Source of the DNA: an uncultured Pelagimonas sp. | GTDB lineage: Bacteria; Pseudomonadota; Alphaproteobacteria; Rhodobacterales; Rhodobacteraceae | Direction: 5' to 3' | Assembly: GCF_947498515.1 (NCBI RefSeq) | Contig: NZ_CANMKO010000009.1 | Span: forward strand, 1-64,000 | DNA length: 64,000 nucleotides | Shown here: piece by piece, positions 44,098 to 52,305 of the stretch | How the letters are laid out: each line of letters begins with the position of its first letter | Position numbering within the stretch: position 1 is the first letter of the stretch | Notes under the pieces: generated by a model | Database searches by the model: none | Told to the model about the DNA's origin: nothing | What the model saw: only the letters and a program-made list of their open reading frames with translations | Translations under genes and position numbers: made by a program

Positions 44098-45002
44098 ACG
44101 GCGTTCCAACTATCCAGAATATAGCGGCTCACCATCAGGTCGAGATGCGCCCCGCCACCGTTTTTAAACAGAGTGATTTCGTCATCACTGGTTCGCTTAA
44201 AACCGTCGATATTGTAGTAATCTGCCAACACTTGATCGCGTGTGATCGCCCCCGTTGATAGCGGAGTTTTCAACTCGCCGATATGCTCGATCGTGGTGTC
44301 AAAGCTATCAACAAAAATGCGGGCGCGTTGCAATGCGCTATCATCGGCCTCACGCATATCTGGGCGATAGGCCCCAATTAAATCCAAATGCGTCCCGGGT
44401 TGGAGCCATTCACCGCGAATAAAAGGTTCTGACGCCATGGTGGCCGATGTCACAATGTCCGCCTCACCAATCGCGGTTTCAAGATCGGGTGCCCAATCCA
44501 GCCCCAGATCATCGGCCATCGCTTTACCCGAACCTTCGGAGCGGTTCCAAAGCATGAAAGACGCCTGCGGGAAGGCGGCAGAATAGGCGGCGTGCAGGGA
44601 CCGGCCAACGGTCCCCGCCCCAACGATCAAGATGCGCTTGCTATTGGGGCGCGCCAGTTTGCGGGCCGCCAAAAGGCTATCTCCGGCGGTTTTCCATTTG
44701 GTCACCAGATGGAAATCGACCACGGCCTCAAGGCCCCCATGGCTATCGGAAAACAAGTTCACCGCACCATTGACCATTGGGTCGCCCTTGGCGGGATTGC
44801 CCGGAAAGATCGTTGCCGCCTTGACCGCCAACCCCAACCCATCAATCCACGCCGACCGGTTTAGCAAAGTGTCTTTGCCCCGGTACAAAAGCGTATCGGT
44901 TATCTCGGCTTTGGGAAGGGTGTGCCCGGCTTCAAGTGCGTCGGTCAAGGCGATCCAATTTAGCTTGGCTTCACCTTCGGCAAAGGGGATGAAGGTGATC
45001 AT
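44094..45002 (-). CDS. Ornithine cyclodeaminase/mu-crystallin family protein
   Basis: A 302-residue protein with a Rossmann core (ILIVGAGTVGRSLHAAY) and the conserved VDFHLVTKWKTAGDSLLAARKL segment; GAYRPDMRE and FKNGGGAHLDLMVSRYI close the fold. Family members act as ornithine or lysine cyclodeaminases or as imine/amino-acid dehydrogenases. KTAGD keeps the common pattern, so activity is expected, but the substrate is open. Start and stop overlap both neighbours by 4 bp. Confidence 0.85.
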   Translation of the reverse strand: MITFIPFAEGEAKLNWIALTDALEAGHTLPKAEITDTLLYRGKDTLLNRSAWIDGLGLAVKAATIFPGNPAKGDPMVNGAVNLFSDSHGGLEAVVDFHLVTKWKTAGDSLLAARKLARPNSKRILIVGAGTVGRSLHAAYSAAFPQASFMLWNRSEGSGKAMADDLGLDWAPDLETAIGEADIVTSATMASEPFIRGEWLQPGTHLDLIGAYRPDMREADDSALQRARIFVDSFDTTIEHIGELKTPLSTGAITRDQVLADYYNIDGFKRTSDDEITLFKNGGGAHLDLMVSRYILDSWNAV

Positions 45003-45619
45003 GTGGCTTGCTCCGGTGTCAAAAGCCCCTTGGCGACAAGACAATCGGCCCAACCTTGGGGCCCGTCGAAATGATGCACTTGCCATCCACGCGCTAGGGC
45101 GGCATTGATATTGTCGATCCGATCATCGGTGAACAACAACGCGGCGGGATCAAGACCACAGTCATCCTCGACCATTTCGTAAATACGTGCCTCGGGTTTG
45201 ATCACTCCCATGTGCCCCGAGACATAGGCGTGATCGAATTCGTTGAGGAACTCATAGACCGGTGTCGCAATGGCCCATGTGCCGATGCCGAAATTGGTCA
45301 GCGCCAGAACCTTGATCCCTTGGGCGCGCAACTGACGCAAAAGGCGGACCGATTGCGGGATGGCGGGTTTGGCCAGTTCCAACCAATCATCGTGCCACAT
45401 GCGAATTTCATCGCGAAACTCAGGGTATTCTTCGGCGGTAGCATAGATCGTGTCACGAAAATCCGCACCGCGATCGACCTGATCATTCATGCCATGCAAA
45501 TCGACGGCGGCAAACATGGCGCGGCGGCGTTCTTCGCCAACTTTGGCATCGTAATACCGTTCGGGCTGCCATTCGATCAACACGTTGCCAATGTCGAAAA
45601 TCACTGCTTCGGGTTTCAT
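44999..45619 (-). CDS. HAD family hydrolase (subfamily IA)
   Basis: A 206-residue HAD protein: motif I FDIGNVL, motif II LTNFG, motif III Lys in [11 protein letters not shown] and motif [10 protein letters not shown]. The second Asp of motif I is replaced by Gly-Asn, as in the YihX/haloacid-dehalogenase-like branch. It could be a sugar-phosphate phosphatase or a dehalogenase. It is coupled by ATGA overlaps to the UPF0178 and cyclodeaminase-like genes. Confidence 0.85.
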   Translation of the reverse strand: MKPEAVIFDIGNVLIEWQPERYYDAKVGEERRRAMFAAVDLHGMNDQVDRGADFRDTIYATAEEYPEFRDEIRMWHDDWLELAKPAIPQSVRLLRQLRAQGIKVLALTNFGIGTWAIATPVYEFLNEFDHAYVSGHMGVIKPEARIYEMVEDDCGLDPAALLFTDDRIDNINAALARGWQVHHFDGPQGWADCLVAKGLLTPEQAT

Positions 45620-46083
45620 ATCCCTGCCTCTTTCTTTGCCGCCCTGAGCGCACGTTCCAACGCATCCAAGAAGCGTGAACGATCCGCCTTGGAAAAGCTT
45701 TTGCCGCCGCCCTGACGGAACGGATCGGCGGAGCGCAGATCAGCCATCAGGTCACGCATCGCAAGCTGTTGCCCGATATTGGCCTGGGTCAGAGAGGAGC
45801 CATCGTGGCGCAAAACCTGTGCACCAGCCTCCACACATTTCGCCGCCAAGGGCATGTCGGACGTCACCACAACGTCGCCCTTTCCGGCGCGTTCGGCGAT
45901 CCACATATCGGCCACATCCGGGCCATCGGGGACGATCACCGTTTCAACCAACGGATTGGCAGGCGGGCGCAATCCACCATTTGATACCAGCTTCATCGGG
46001 ACCTTGTGGCGGGTGGTCACCCGCTCGGCCTCGGCTTTGACCGGGCAGGCGTCAGCATCAATATATAGGGTTGTTTGGGTCAT
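45616..46083 (-). CDS. UPF0178 (YaiI/YqxD) family protein
   Basis: A 155-residue protein with the family blocks [26 protein letters not shown] and VVTSDMPLA. The acidic residues resemble a PIN/NYN nuclease site, but no activity is established that I know of. The frame extends to 46119; the ATG at 46083 gives the normal N-terminus. Confidence 0.88.
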   Translation of the reverse strand: MTQTTLYIDADACPVKAEAERVTTRHKVPMKLVSNGGLRPPANPLVETVIVPDGPDVADMWIAERAGKGDVVVTSDMPLAAKCVEAGAQVLRHDGSSLTQANIGQQLAMRDLMADLRSADPFRQGGGKSFSKADRSRFLDALERALRAAKKEAGI

Positions 46084-46149
46084 CAATTTATCCGGTAACG
46101 CGGCCACGCCCAAGGACACATGCCGCGCTATGCAAGGTTGGTTTCTATG

Positions 46150-46980
46150 TCAGGCGTATAGGGCATTCGAATGAAAGGCCACGTGATCTTCCATGAAGGT
46201 CGAGACAAAGAAGTAGCTGTGATCATAGCCCTTTTGCATCCGAAAGGTGCCGTCCTGACGTTTGGCCGCCATAGCCGCGCTTAGGGCTTCGGGTTTGAGC
46301 AGGTCTAGGAATTGGTCATCCCCCCCTTGATCAATCAGGACCGGGCCGTCAAAGCCGGTTTCCTGCATCAAAAGCGTGGCGTCATGGCCGGCCCATGTTG
46401 TTTCATCGGTGCCCAAATAGGCGGCCAACTGTTTGCGTCCCCAATCACTGGCGGTGGGGTGGGCAATTGGCGCAAAGGCCGACACCGATCTGAAACGACC
46501 GGGCAAGGACATCGCAAGGGTGAGCGCGCCATGCCCGCCCATGGAGTGGCCGGTGATCGATTGACGCTCTAGATCGACGGCGAAGTTTTCTCCGAGGAGG
46601 GCTGGCAGCTCATCCGCGATGTAGTCCCACATGCGGAAATGCGGGACCCATGGGGTTTCGGTTGCATTGACGTAAAATCCGGCCCCTTGGCCAAGGTCAT
46701 AGGCCTCGTCATTGGCCACATCATCGCCGCGCGGCGATGTATCCGGAAAAACCAGTGCGATGCCTTCTTCAGCGGCCCAAGCCTGAGCCCCGGCTTTGAC
46801 CATAGCGTTTTCGTGGGTACAGGTCAGACCGGACAAGTACCAGAGCACCGGGACTTCGCCGAACTGCGCCGCGTCAGGCAGGAATAGGCCAAAGGTCATG
46901 TCACATGCACATGCCTTGGACGCATGGCTATAGACACCCTGCACCCCACCAAAACAGCGATTTTCCGAAACGACCTTCAT
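46150..46980 (-). CDS. fghA: S-formylglutathione hydrolase
   Basis: A 276-residue esterase with GLTCTHENAM, the nucleophile Ser146 in GHSMGGHGA, the Asp of QGGDDQFL and the His of YDHSYFF. It releases formate and glutathione from S-formylglutathione, the step after AdhC (31.5 kb, 14 kb away and opposite strand). GGAG 7 nt before the ATG at 46980 fixes the start. It follows a TetR gene by 42 bp. Confidence 0.93.
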   Translation of the reverse strand: MKVVSENRCFGGVQGVYSHASKACACDMTFGLFLPDAAQFGEVPVLWYLSGLTCTHENAMVKAGAQAWAAEEGIALVFPDTSPRGDDVANDEAYDLGQGAGFYVNATETPWVPHFRMWDYIADELPALLGENFAVDLERQSITGHSMGGHGALTLAMSLPGRFRSVSAFAPIAHPTASDWGRKQLAAYLGTDETTWAGHDATLLMQETGFDGPVLIDQGGDDQFLDLLKPEALSAAMAAKRQDGTFRMQKGYDHSYFFVSTFMEDHVAFHSNALYA

Positions 46981-47022
46981 GCATGTTCTCCAAGGCAAGT
47001 TGCGGCCTCAAACAGGGGCCGC

Positions 47023-47637
47023 TTATGCGCCGTAACGTGCCATGAAGGTCTCGACAGCGCCATCCACAATTCGCGCAATTTCATCGTCGCTAAAGGTGGT
47101 TTGGATGCCGAACATCAATTTGGGATGAAGATCCGCTTTGCACAATTCGGCAAACTGATCCGCCGCAAGAGCCATATCCTCGATCTGCAATTCACCGCGA
47201 TCACGTGCGGCGCTTAAGTATTCGATGGTGGCATGGCGCATGATCATCGGCCCGCTGTGATAAAACTCACGGCCAATGTCGGGAAAACGATCCGCCTCTG
47301 CGACACAGATTCGAAACATGCGTTGGCCCATGTCGGAATAGATGAATCGCAAAAAAGTTTGACCGGCCATGGTCAGAACCTGCCGAGGCGGTGCCGTCAG
47401 GTCCATACTTGTCAACGCGTCTGATGCTTGCGCACGACATTGCGCCGAGGCAACCTCCATAAACAAAAGGCGTTTATCGGGAAAGTAGCTATAAAGCGTG
47501 GCCTTTGAAACACCTGCTTCTTTGGCGATGTCGTCAACGCTGGCCCCCTCGAACCCGTCGCGCAAAAACACTTCGCGCGCGCCATCGAGCACCTGATCAA
47601 ATTTGCGTCCCTTACGAACGCCAGTATCAGCAGTCAT
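47023..47637 (-). CDS. TetR family regulator
   Basis: A 204-residue TetR protein: helix-turn-helix at about residues 36-58 (IAKEAGVSKATLYSYFPDKRLLF) and a C-terminal domain like that of AefR-type regulators (GREFYHSGPMIMRH). An inverted repeat surrounding its own -10 suggests self-control. Its targets may include fghA downstream or the small exported protein upstream. Confidence 0.88.
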   Translation of the reverse strand: MTADTGVRKGRKFDQVLDGAREVFLRDGFEGASVDDIAKEAGVSKATLYSYFPDKRLLFMEVASAQCRAQASDALTSMDLTAPPRQVLTMAGQTFLRFIYSDMGQRMFRICVAEADRFPDIGREFYHSGPMIMRHATIEYLSAARDRGELQIEDMALAADQFAELCKADLHPKLMFGIQTTFSDDEIARIVDGAVETFMARYGA

Positions 47638-47650
47638 GTTTTTTCCCCGA

Positions 47651-47680
47651 AATCACCGCCCCTTTATAGCGGCGGTGATT
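47651..47680. promoter_or_regulatory. Inverted repeat around the tetR promoter
   Basis: AATCACCGCC (47651-47660) and GGCGGTGATT (47671-47680) are perfect 10-bp arms with a 10-bp spacer. On the minus strand the spacer holds a TATAAA -10, with TTGCCG 18 bp before it. Binding there would shut off the tetR-fghA unit. Confidence 0.6.
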
Positions 47681-47703
47681 CGTTCGCGGCAAGGAACCAA
47701 GCG

Positions 47704-47865
47704 TCACTCGCAAACAATATCGCCCGACGCGAGGTTCGAGCACCCCTGAGTTACGTCACCAGTGGGGGCGGGAAATGTCAAATCGGGCAGAGAAAAGGTT
47801 GGCAAAGCCATGGCAGCTGCGCCGGTTGAAAGAACCAGGAGGGCGGCAAGAGCTACGGAGCGCAT
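47704..47865 (-). CDS. Small secreted protein, 53 residues
   Basis: A complete short gene: ATG at 47865 with AAGGATC 8 nt upstream, a signal peptide (MRSVALAALLVLSTGAAAMA) and a 33-residue mature part LPTFSLPDLTFPAPTG followed by a tail with two cysteines (TQGCSNLASGDIVCE). It lacks homology I can name. The two cysteines could form one disulfide in the periplasm. It lies 66 bp upstream of tetR on the same strand and directly behind a cluster of inverted repeats. Confidence 0.7.
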   Translation of the reverse strand: MRSVALAALLVLSTGAAAMALPTFSLPDLTFPAPTGDVTQGCSNLASGDIVCE

Positions 47866-47879
47866 CGTTTTAGATCCTT

Positions 47880-47953
47880 CTAAACTGTTTCGTTTAGATA
47901 ACTAAACCAATCGGTTCAGTTTGCAAGTGAAAACTGAACTAAAGCGTTTAGTT
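47880..47953. promoter_or_regulatory. Cluster of three inverted repeats with GTTTAG/CTAAAC half-sites
   Basis: Repeat 1: CTAAAC (47880) and GTTTAG (47892-47897). Repeat 2: AACTAAACC (47900-47908) and GGTTCAGTT (47913-47921), one mismatch. Repeat 3: AACTAAA (47937-47943) and TTTAGTT (47947-47953). Such arms are typical of TetR-family operators. They lie immediately upstream of the small secreted protein gene and between it and mbfA. Confidence 0.6.
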
Positions 47954-47960
47954 TTCTGCA

Positions 47961-48001
47961 TTGCGGCTATGAAATTTTCGCCTACATTAGACTCATTCTA
48001 A
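47961..48001 (+). promoter_or_regulatory. mbfA promoter with Irr-type iron control box
   Basis: TTGCGG (47961-47966) and TACATT (47983-47988) are 16 bp apart. TTAGACTCATTCTAA at 47987-48001 has the TTAGA-N5-TCTAA arrangement of the alphaproteobacterial Irr box (iron control element) and overlaps the -10 end and start site, so Irr would repress when iron is low. Confidence 0.65.
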
Positions 48002-48016
48002 CTTGGAGAGCCATGG

Positions 48017-48988
48017 ATGCGCTTTTTGACCCACCGACGCGGCTTTGATGATTTGTCCGAGCAAGAAATTCTCGCGCTAGCGATTTCGTCCGAAGAAGAC
48101 GACGCACGTATTTATCGGAGTTACGCAGAGCGATTGCGCAGTGAATACCCGGAAACCGCCAGCGTGTTTGATGGTATGGCCACCGAAGAAGACACACATC
48201 GTGCATCGTTGATTGGTTTACATCAAAAACGGTTTGGCGATGTCATCCCCCTTATTCGGCGTGAACATGTTGCGGGCTACTACGCGCGCCGCCCGGTTTG
48301 GCTTGTTGAAAACCTGTCGCTTGAAAAAATTCGCGAAGAAGCCGCCGCGATGGAGCGAGACGCCGAACGGTTCTACCTTTCTGCTGCGCAACGGAGCAGT
48401 GATGCCGGAACCCGCAAGTTGCTTGGTGATTTGGCGGCGGCAGAGGCCGGGCACCAAAACGCGGCAGAAAACATGACATCGGGTCTATCCGACGAGGCGT
48501 TGGACGACGAAGAAGCGACTGAAAAACGTCAATTCTTGCTCACTTGGGTCCAACCGGGATTGGCCGGGTTGATGGATGGGTCGGTGTCGACCCTTGCCCC
48601 GATTTTTGCCACCGCATTTGCAACACAAGACACTTGGACGACCTTTTTGGTAGGTCTCGCGGCCTCGGTTGGGGCCGGGATTTCGATGGGCTTTACCGAA
48701 GCGGCGTCGGATGATGGGCAATTGTCCGGACGTGGGTCGCCATGGAAACGCGGATTTGCCTCTGGCATCATGACCACGCTTGGCGGGCTTGGGCACGCTT
48801 TGCCCTATCTCATCCCGGATTTCTGGACCGCGACGACTTTGGCGTTGATCATTGTTTTTGTCGAACTTTGGGCGATTGCTTGGATCCAGAACAAGTTCAT
48901 GGACACCCCGTTTTGGCGCGCAACCTTCCAAGTTGTGGTCGGCGGAGCGCTTGTGTTTGCCGCCGGGGCGCTGATCGGATCGGGCTAG
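48017..48988 (+). CDS. mbfA: Membrane-bound ferritin MbfA (erythrin-VIT1 type iron exporter)
   Basis: A 323-residue fusion of an N-terminal ferritin-like di-iron domain (about 10-165; SEEDDARIY, E58-x-x-H61 in EEDTHR, ERDAERFY, AEAGHQNA) and a C-terminal VIT1/CCC1 membrane domain (about 175-323) with PGLAGLMDGSVSTLAP and several helices. In Agrobacterium and Bradyrhizobium MbfA exports iron and is controlled by Irr. GGAGAG 6 nt before the ATG at 48017 fixes the start over the out-of-frame ATG at 48013. An Irr-like box overlaps the promoter. Confidence 0.92.
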   Translation: MRFLTHRRGFDDLSEQEILALAISSEEDDARIYRSYAERLRSEYPETASVFDGMATEEDTHRASLIGLHQKRFGDVIPLIRREHVAGYYARRPVWLVENLSLEKIREEAAAMERDAERFYLSAAQRSSDAGTRKLLGDLAAAEAGHQNAAENMTSGLSDEALDDEEATEKRQFLLTWVQPGLAGLMDGSVSTLAPIFATAFATQDTWTTFLVGLAASVGAGISMGFTEAASDDGQLSGRGSPWKRGFASGIMTTLGGLGHALPYLIPDFWTATTLALIIVFVELWAIAWIQNKFMDTPFWRATFQVVVGGALVFAAGALIGSG

Positions 48989-49893
48989 TCGGTTTCCCCG
49001 GTTAGCAACCCGGGGAGCTTGTCTGCGATTACATCCCACACCAAACGAATGCGCGGGTTGGTGCGCAGCTCTCTGTGCGCGACCAACCAAACGGGGTATT
49101 CAAATTTCGGCTCATCCGGCAGAACTCGGTACAAATCCGGGTCGGCGTCACCCATGGCACAAGGGCCGACACCAATGCCAACCCCCTGTTTTGCCAACAT
49201 CCAATGCGCATAGTGGGACGCGGTGTTGGTTTTGAAATTGGCCTCGGTCACTGGGATACCAAATTCCCGAAACGGGGTGATGATGTCATCGTTTTCACCC
49301 AAGCCGATGAACTCGGCCCGCCCGAGATCGCCAAGGCCAGAGAACGGGCCGAGCCGGTCCAAATATGCGCGAGACGCAAAAAAAGTTCCGGTATCGGTTG
49401 CTATCAGTTTACCAAATAGGTCCGGGTCCTCGGGGCGGGCATTTCGGATGGCAATATCCGCCTCGCGGCGACGTAAATCGCTGACCAAATTTGACGAAAC
49501 TATATTGATTTTGATACCGGGCGCCTGGACGCGCAAATGTTCAATGATTGGCGGCAGCACCCAGACCGAATAGAGTTCGGTGGCCGAGATGCTAACAGTG
49601 CCCTCAAGCTCTTCGGACTGACCGCTGGCTACTAGGGAAATCTCAAGCGCTGCGTCGCCCATCGCCTTGGCATGGGTCAGCAATTCATGCCCGGCTTGGG
49701 TCAGCTCAAGCCCACGTCCAACCCGTTCAAACAGGGTCACGCCCAGCTCTTCTTCAAGTCCGGCGACCTGGCGGCCCAACGTGGGTTGCGCCATACCAAG
49801 GGCACGCGCCGCCGCCGAAAGCGAGCCTTCCTCGGCGGTGACCAAAAAAGCCCGCGCTCTGTTCCAATCGAAATTCACTGATCGCCAATCCAT
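48985..49893 (-). CDS. LysR family transcriptional regulator
   Basis: A 302-residue LysR protein: N-terminal helix-turn-helix (GSLSAAARALGMAQPTLGRQVAGLE, about 24-48) and a C-terminal effector domain. It converges on mbfA with a 4-bp overlap and has no divergent target gene, so its regulon lies elsewhere or downstream is unlinked. Confidence 0.9.
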   Translation of the reverse strand: MDWRSVNFDWNRARAFLVTAEEGSLSAAARALGMAQPTLGRQVAGLEEELGVTLFERVGRGLELTQAGHELLTHAKAMGDAALEISLVASGQSEELEGTVSISATELYSVWVLPPIIEHLRVQAPGIKINIVSSNLVSDLRRREADIAIRNARPEDPDLFGKLIATDTGTFFASRAYLDRLGPFSGLGDLGRAEFIGLGENDDIITPFREFGIPVTEANFKTNTASHYAHWMLAKQGVGIGVGPCAMGDADPDLYRVLPDEPKFEYPVWLVAHRELRTNPRIRLVWDVIADKLPGLLTGETD

Positions 49894-49940
49894 AGGCTAA
49901 GGCATAAATCAGCCGCGCCAACAGTCAATGACAAACGCAA

Positions 49941-49971
49941 ATGGCCCCGGCGGAGGAGATGCCGGGGCCAT
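49941..49971 (-). terminator. Terminator of hsp20
   Basis: Perfect 11-bp arms ATGGCCCCGGC (49941-49951) and GCCGGGGCCAT (49961-49971). On the minus strand a short T-rich stretch (TTTGCGTTTG) follows. It lies 24 bp after the hsp20 stop. Confidence 0.7.
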
Positions 49972-49994
49972 CGAAACACAGACTGAAAAGGGGG

Positions 49995-50468
49995 TTAGTT
50001 TACCGCCTGTGCGTCAACCACATCCTGTTCGGTCGACGCCGATTCAGGTTTGGAAATGGCGATACGGCGCGGTTTTAGCGCCTCGGGGATTTCACGGGCC
50101 AGATCAATGTGAAGCATCCCGTCCGAATGAGAGGCCCCGACAACGCGCACGTGATCGGCAAGGTGGAAACTCCGCTCAAACGCGCGGGTAGCAATGCCAC
50201 GATGCAGGTAGGTCTTACCCTTGTTCCCGTCCGCTTTTCGCCCGGTCACAACCAAAGACTGTTCTTTGACGTCAATGGTCAAATCCTGATCCGAAAACCC
50301 GGCGACGGCCAAGGAAATGCGATAGGCATCGTCCGATGTTTTTTCAATGTTATAAGGGGGGTAACCCTGTTGCGGGGCATCATTTTCCAGCACTCGGTCC
50401 ATCATGTCTGCAATCTGGTCAAAGCCAATAGATGCACGGTGCAGGGGGGCAAAATCAAAATGTCGCAT
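49995..50468 (-). CDS. Hsp20 family small heat shock protein
   Basis: A 157-residue alpha-crystallin-type chaperone: PPYNIEKTSDDAYRISLAVAGF opens the crystallin domain, with HRGIATRAFERSFHLADHV and LARE-IPE near its end. Members hold unfolding proteins during heat stress. It has a near-consensus sigma-32 promoter and a ROSE-like element at its ribosome site, so both transcription and translation should respond to heat. Confidence 0.93.
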   Translation of the reverse strand: MRHFDFAPLHRASIGFDQIADMMDRVLENDAPQQGYPPYNIEKTSDDAYRISLAVAGFSDQDLTIDVKEQSLVVTGRKADGNKGKTYLHRGIATRAFERSFHLADHVRVVGASHSDGMLHIDLAREIPEALKPRRIAISKPESASTEQDVVDAQAVN

Positions 50469-50490
50469 GGAATCCTCCGTTGAGCGATCC
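50469..50490 (-). promoter_or_regulatory. ROSE-like RNA thermometer hairpin at the hsp20 ribosome site
   Basis: On the transcript GGAUCGCU, loop, then AGGAUUCC directly precedes the AUG. UCGCU fits the ROSE consensus UYGCU and pairs with the ribosome site AGGA with the G bulged out, the hallmark of ROSE elements. Upstream in the roughly 90-nt leader a further stem (TCAGGG with CCCTGA) fits the usual multi-stem layout. Confidence 0.75.
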
Positions 50491-50565
50491 TTGTTGAAAC
50501 CTTCCCATTTGGGACAGGCATTTGTTCGATCTCAGGGCCCAGCGTTAGGCACCCTGATGACACTG

Positions 50566-50594
50566 AGATGGGGAGAGGAAAATCGGGTTTCAAG
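50566..50594 (-). promoter_or_regulatory. Sigma-32 heat-shock promoter of hsp20
   Basis: On the minus strand CTTGAAA (50594-50588), 14 nt, then CCCCATCT (50573-50566) match the RpoH consensus CTTGAAA/CCCCATnT. Transcription would start near 50558. Confidence 0.85.
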
Positions 50595-50596
50595 CC

Positions 50597-51400
50597 CTAG
50601 GGTTTGACAAACCGTGCGCCGCCAGCGTCGCGTTGTCCGATGGTTATTCGTTTGGCACCTTTGCCCGGTTTGAGGCGTGAGGCATCATTTCGCAACTTGG
50701 CCATTAGCGTGGTAACCAATTCAGATGCAGGAGCCGCAAACGCGATTTTTTGGCCATTCCGGCCTTTTCCGCCGGCTGATACCACTGCTAAAATTCGTGA
50801 CCGCCCGCCATCACGGACAAAGACCGGTGCGCCAGAGGAGCCGGAGGTTGTGTTGCAATCCATTCCAAGAACGCCGCCAACATAGACTTGGACGATATTG
50901 CACTTGGCCTCTCGGGACAGAACTTCGTCGCGGCCTTTGCCATAGGAAACAACACTGACGGTGGTGCCGAGCGGAACTTCGTCTTGAATTTTGAAAGGGT
51001 CGGCTTCGGAGCTGACAATCTTGTAGTCAAGTTTGAGCAAAGCCACGTCATGGGACATCAGGTCTGTTGTTACGCGACCGTCTTTTCCATGTTTGTAGCC
51101 AGGAGCGACAACCCATTTGGTCACTTTGCGGACGGCAATGGCCTTGCCGTGGTGATACCCTGCCTTGAAATGGAGTTCGCTGGCAGGAATAGGGCGGCCC
51201 GATCGCCTGTGAACACAGTGTCCAGCTGTTAAAACCACATCGCGGGCAATCAAAGTGCCGGTGCAATACCCCCGACCGTTATCAACCCGACCAACTGCTT
51301 CCCAGCCCAACAATTCACCGCGGCGATCCATGACGTCAAAGGCGAGGGCGGAATGAACACATGCAAACAAAACCACTGCAATCGTTAAAAAATATTTCAT
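50597..51400 (-). CDS. Exported trypsin-like serine protease (S1), copy B
   Basis: A 267-residue protease with a signal peptide (core FLTIAVVLFACVHSALA). The catalytic triad is His61 (TAGHC), Asp118 (SHDVALLKL) and Ser189 (SGSSGAPV). It ends in the same GG-R-FVKP tail type as the neighbouring protease. It overlaps the upstream protease gene by 4 bp and ends 3 bp from the hsp20 promoter. Confidence 0.88.
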   Translation of the reverse strand: MKYFLTIAVVLFACVHSALAFDVMDRRGELLGWEAVGRVDNGRGYCTGTLIARDVVLTAGHCVHRRSGRPIPASELHFKAGYHHGKAIAVRKVTKWVVAPGYKHGKDGRVTTDLMSHDVALLKLDYKIVSSEADPFKIQDEVPLGTTVSVVSYGKGRDEVLSREAKCNIVQVYVGGVLGMDCNTTSGSSGAPVFVRDGGRSRILAVVSAGGKGRNGQKIAFAAPASELVTTLMAKLRNDASRLKPGKGAKRITIGQRDAGGARFVKP

Positions 51401-52188
51401 GGCTTAATAAATTTAGCTCCTGTTTCGCGGCGGCTTCCGGCGGCCATAGTCGATAGGCCGACCCCCTTTTCTCCCGCGTTTTCCAATTCAATAATCAATG
51501 TGTCGAGCAATCCGTTCAAAGGCGCAGCAAGAGACACGGGTTGTCCGTTGGCCTGCGCCTTGGCAGAAACGACGGACACGATGCGCGGCGTTCCTTCGGC
51601 ATCAAACGAAAACACAGGGGACCCCGAAGCCCCGAAATCAACCGCGCAGGACAGCACCAACATACCATCCTGTTGCGCCATCACTTGACACAACTCCTGC
51701 AATGAGGGCGCTTCGGATCGGTCATGTGCATAAGAAACAACGCCAACGCGCGCGCCTTGATTGGGGCGGATGTCGGTTTCAAACGGATCAATCGTTGTAT
51801 TTCGAATAGGATGTTGTAGCTCGATTAGCGCTAGATCGTTGCGCACGCGCGTGGTGTTGGACGAAGCCGCAAAGTCATATTCAGGGAGCGGGACCGCCTT
51901 GCGTACCCGGCGATAGGCCGCCGCGCGCCCGTTGCGCCAACCGGCCAGAAACTGGATTTCCTCAACCGGAACGCGGGTGCCTTCGACAGGGTCAAACAAA
52001 CAATGAGCGGCGGTCAGAACCAATTCCGGGGCAATCAACGCACCTGTGCAAAAGGCTTGCCCCGAAATTTCAAGGCGCCCGACGGCCTCCCATTTGCGGC
52101 CGTCTTGGTTGCTATTCAGCGAAAAAAGCCCCTGTGCCAAAGCACAGTTGCCCCATAAAATCAGACAGATCGCAAATATCGCGCGCAC
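51397..52188 (-). CDS. Exported trypsin-like serine protease (S1), copy A
   Basis: A 263-residue protease: signal peptide (core AIFAICLILWGNCALA), triad His62 (TAAHC), Asp118 (RNDLALIEL) and Ser188 (GASGSPV). It shares WEAVGRLE, the layout and the C-terminal TGAKFIKP tail with copy B, so the pair arose by tandem duplication. Both retain complete triads and should be active in the periplasm or outside the cell; targets are unknown. Confidence 0.88.
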   Translation of the reverse strand: MRAIFAICLILWGNCALAQGLFSLNSNQDGRKWEAVGRLEISGQAFCTGALIAPELVLTAAHCLFDPVEGTRVPVEEIQFLAGWRNGRAAAYRRVRKAVPLPEYDFAASSNTTRVRNDLALIELQHPIRNTTIDPFETDIRPNQGARVGVVSYAHDRSEAPSLQELCQVMAQQDGMLVLSCAVDFGASGSPVFSFDAEGTPRIVSVVSAKAQANGQPVSLAAPLNGLLDTLIIELENAGEKGVGLSTMAAGSRRETGAKFIKP

Positions 52189-52305
52189 AGATCAATCCCG
52201 TTTTGCCACTGGGTATCCAAAGGATGCGGCAAAATTAGGGCAAAATGATCAATTCACCGAGCAACGTTTTCCGAATTCGAGATTTTCGCCCGAACGGTGG
52301 TGCAA

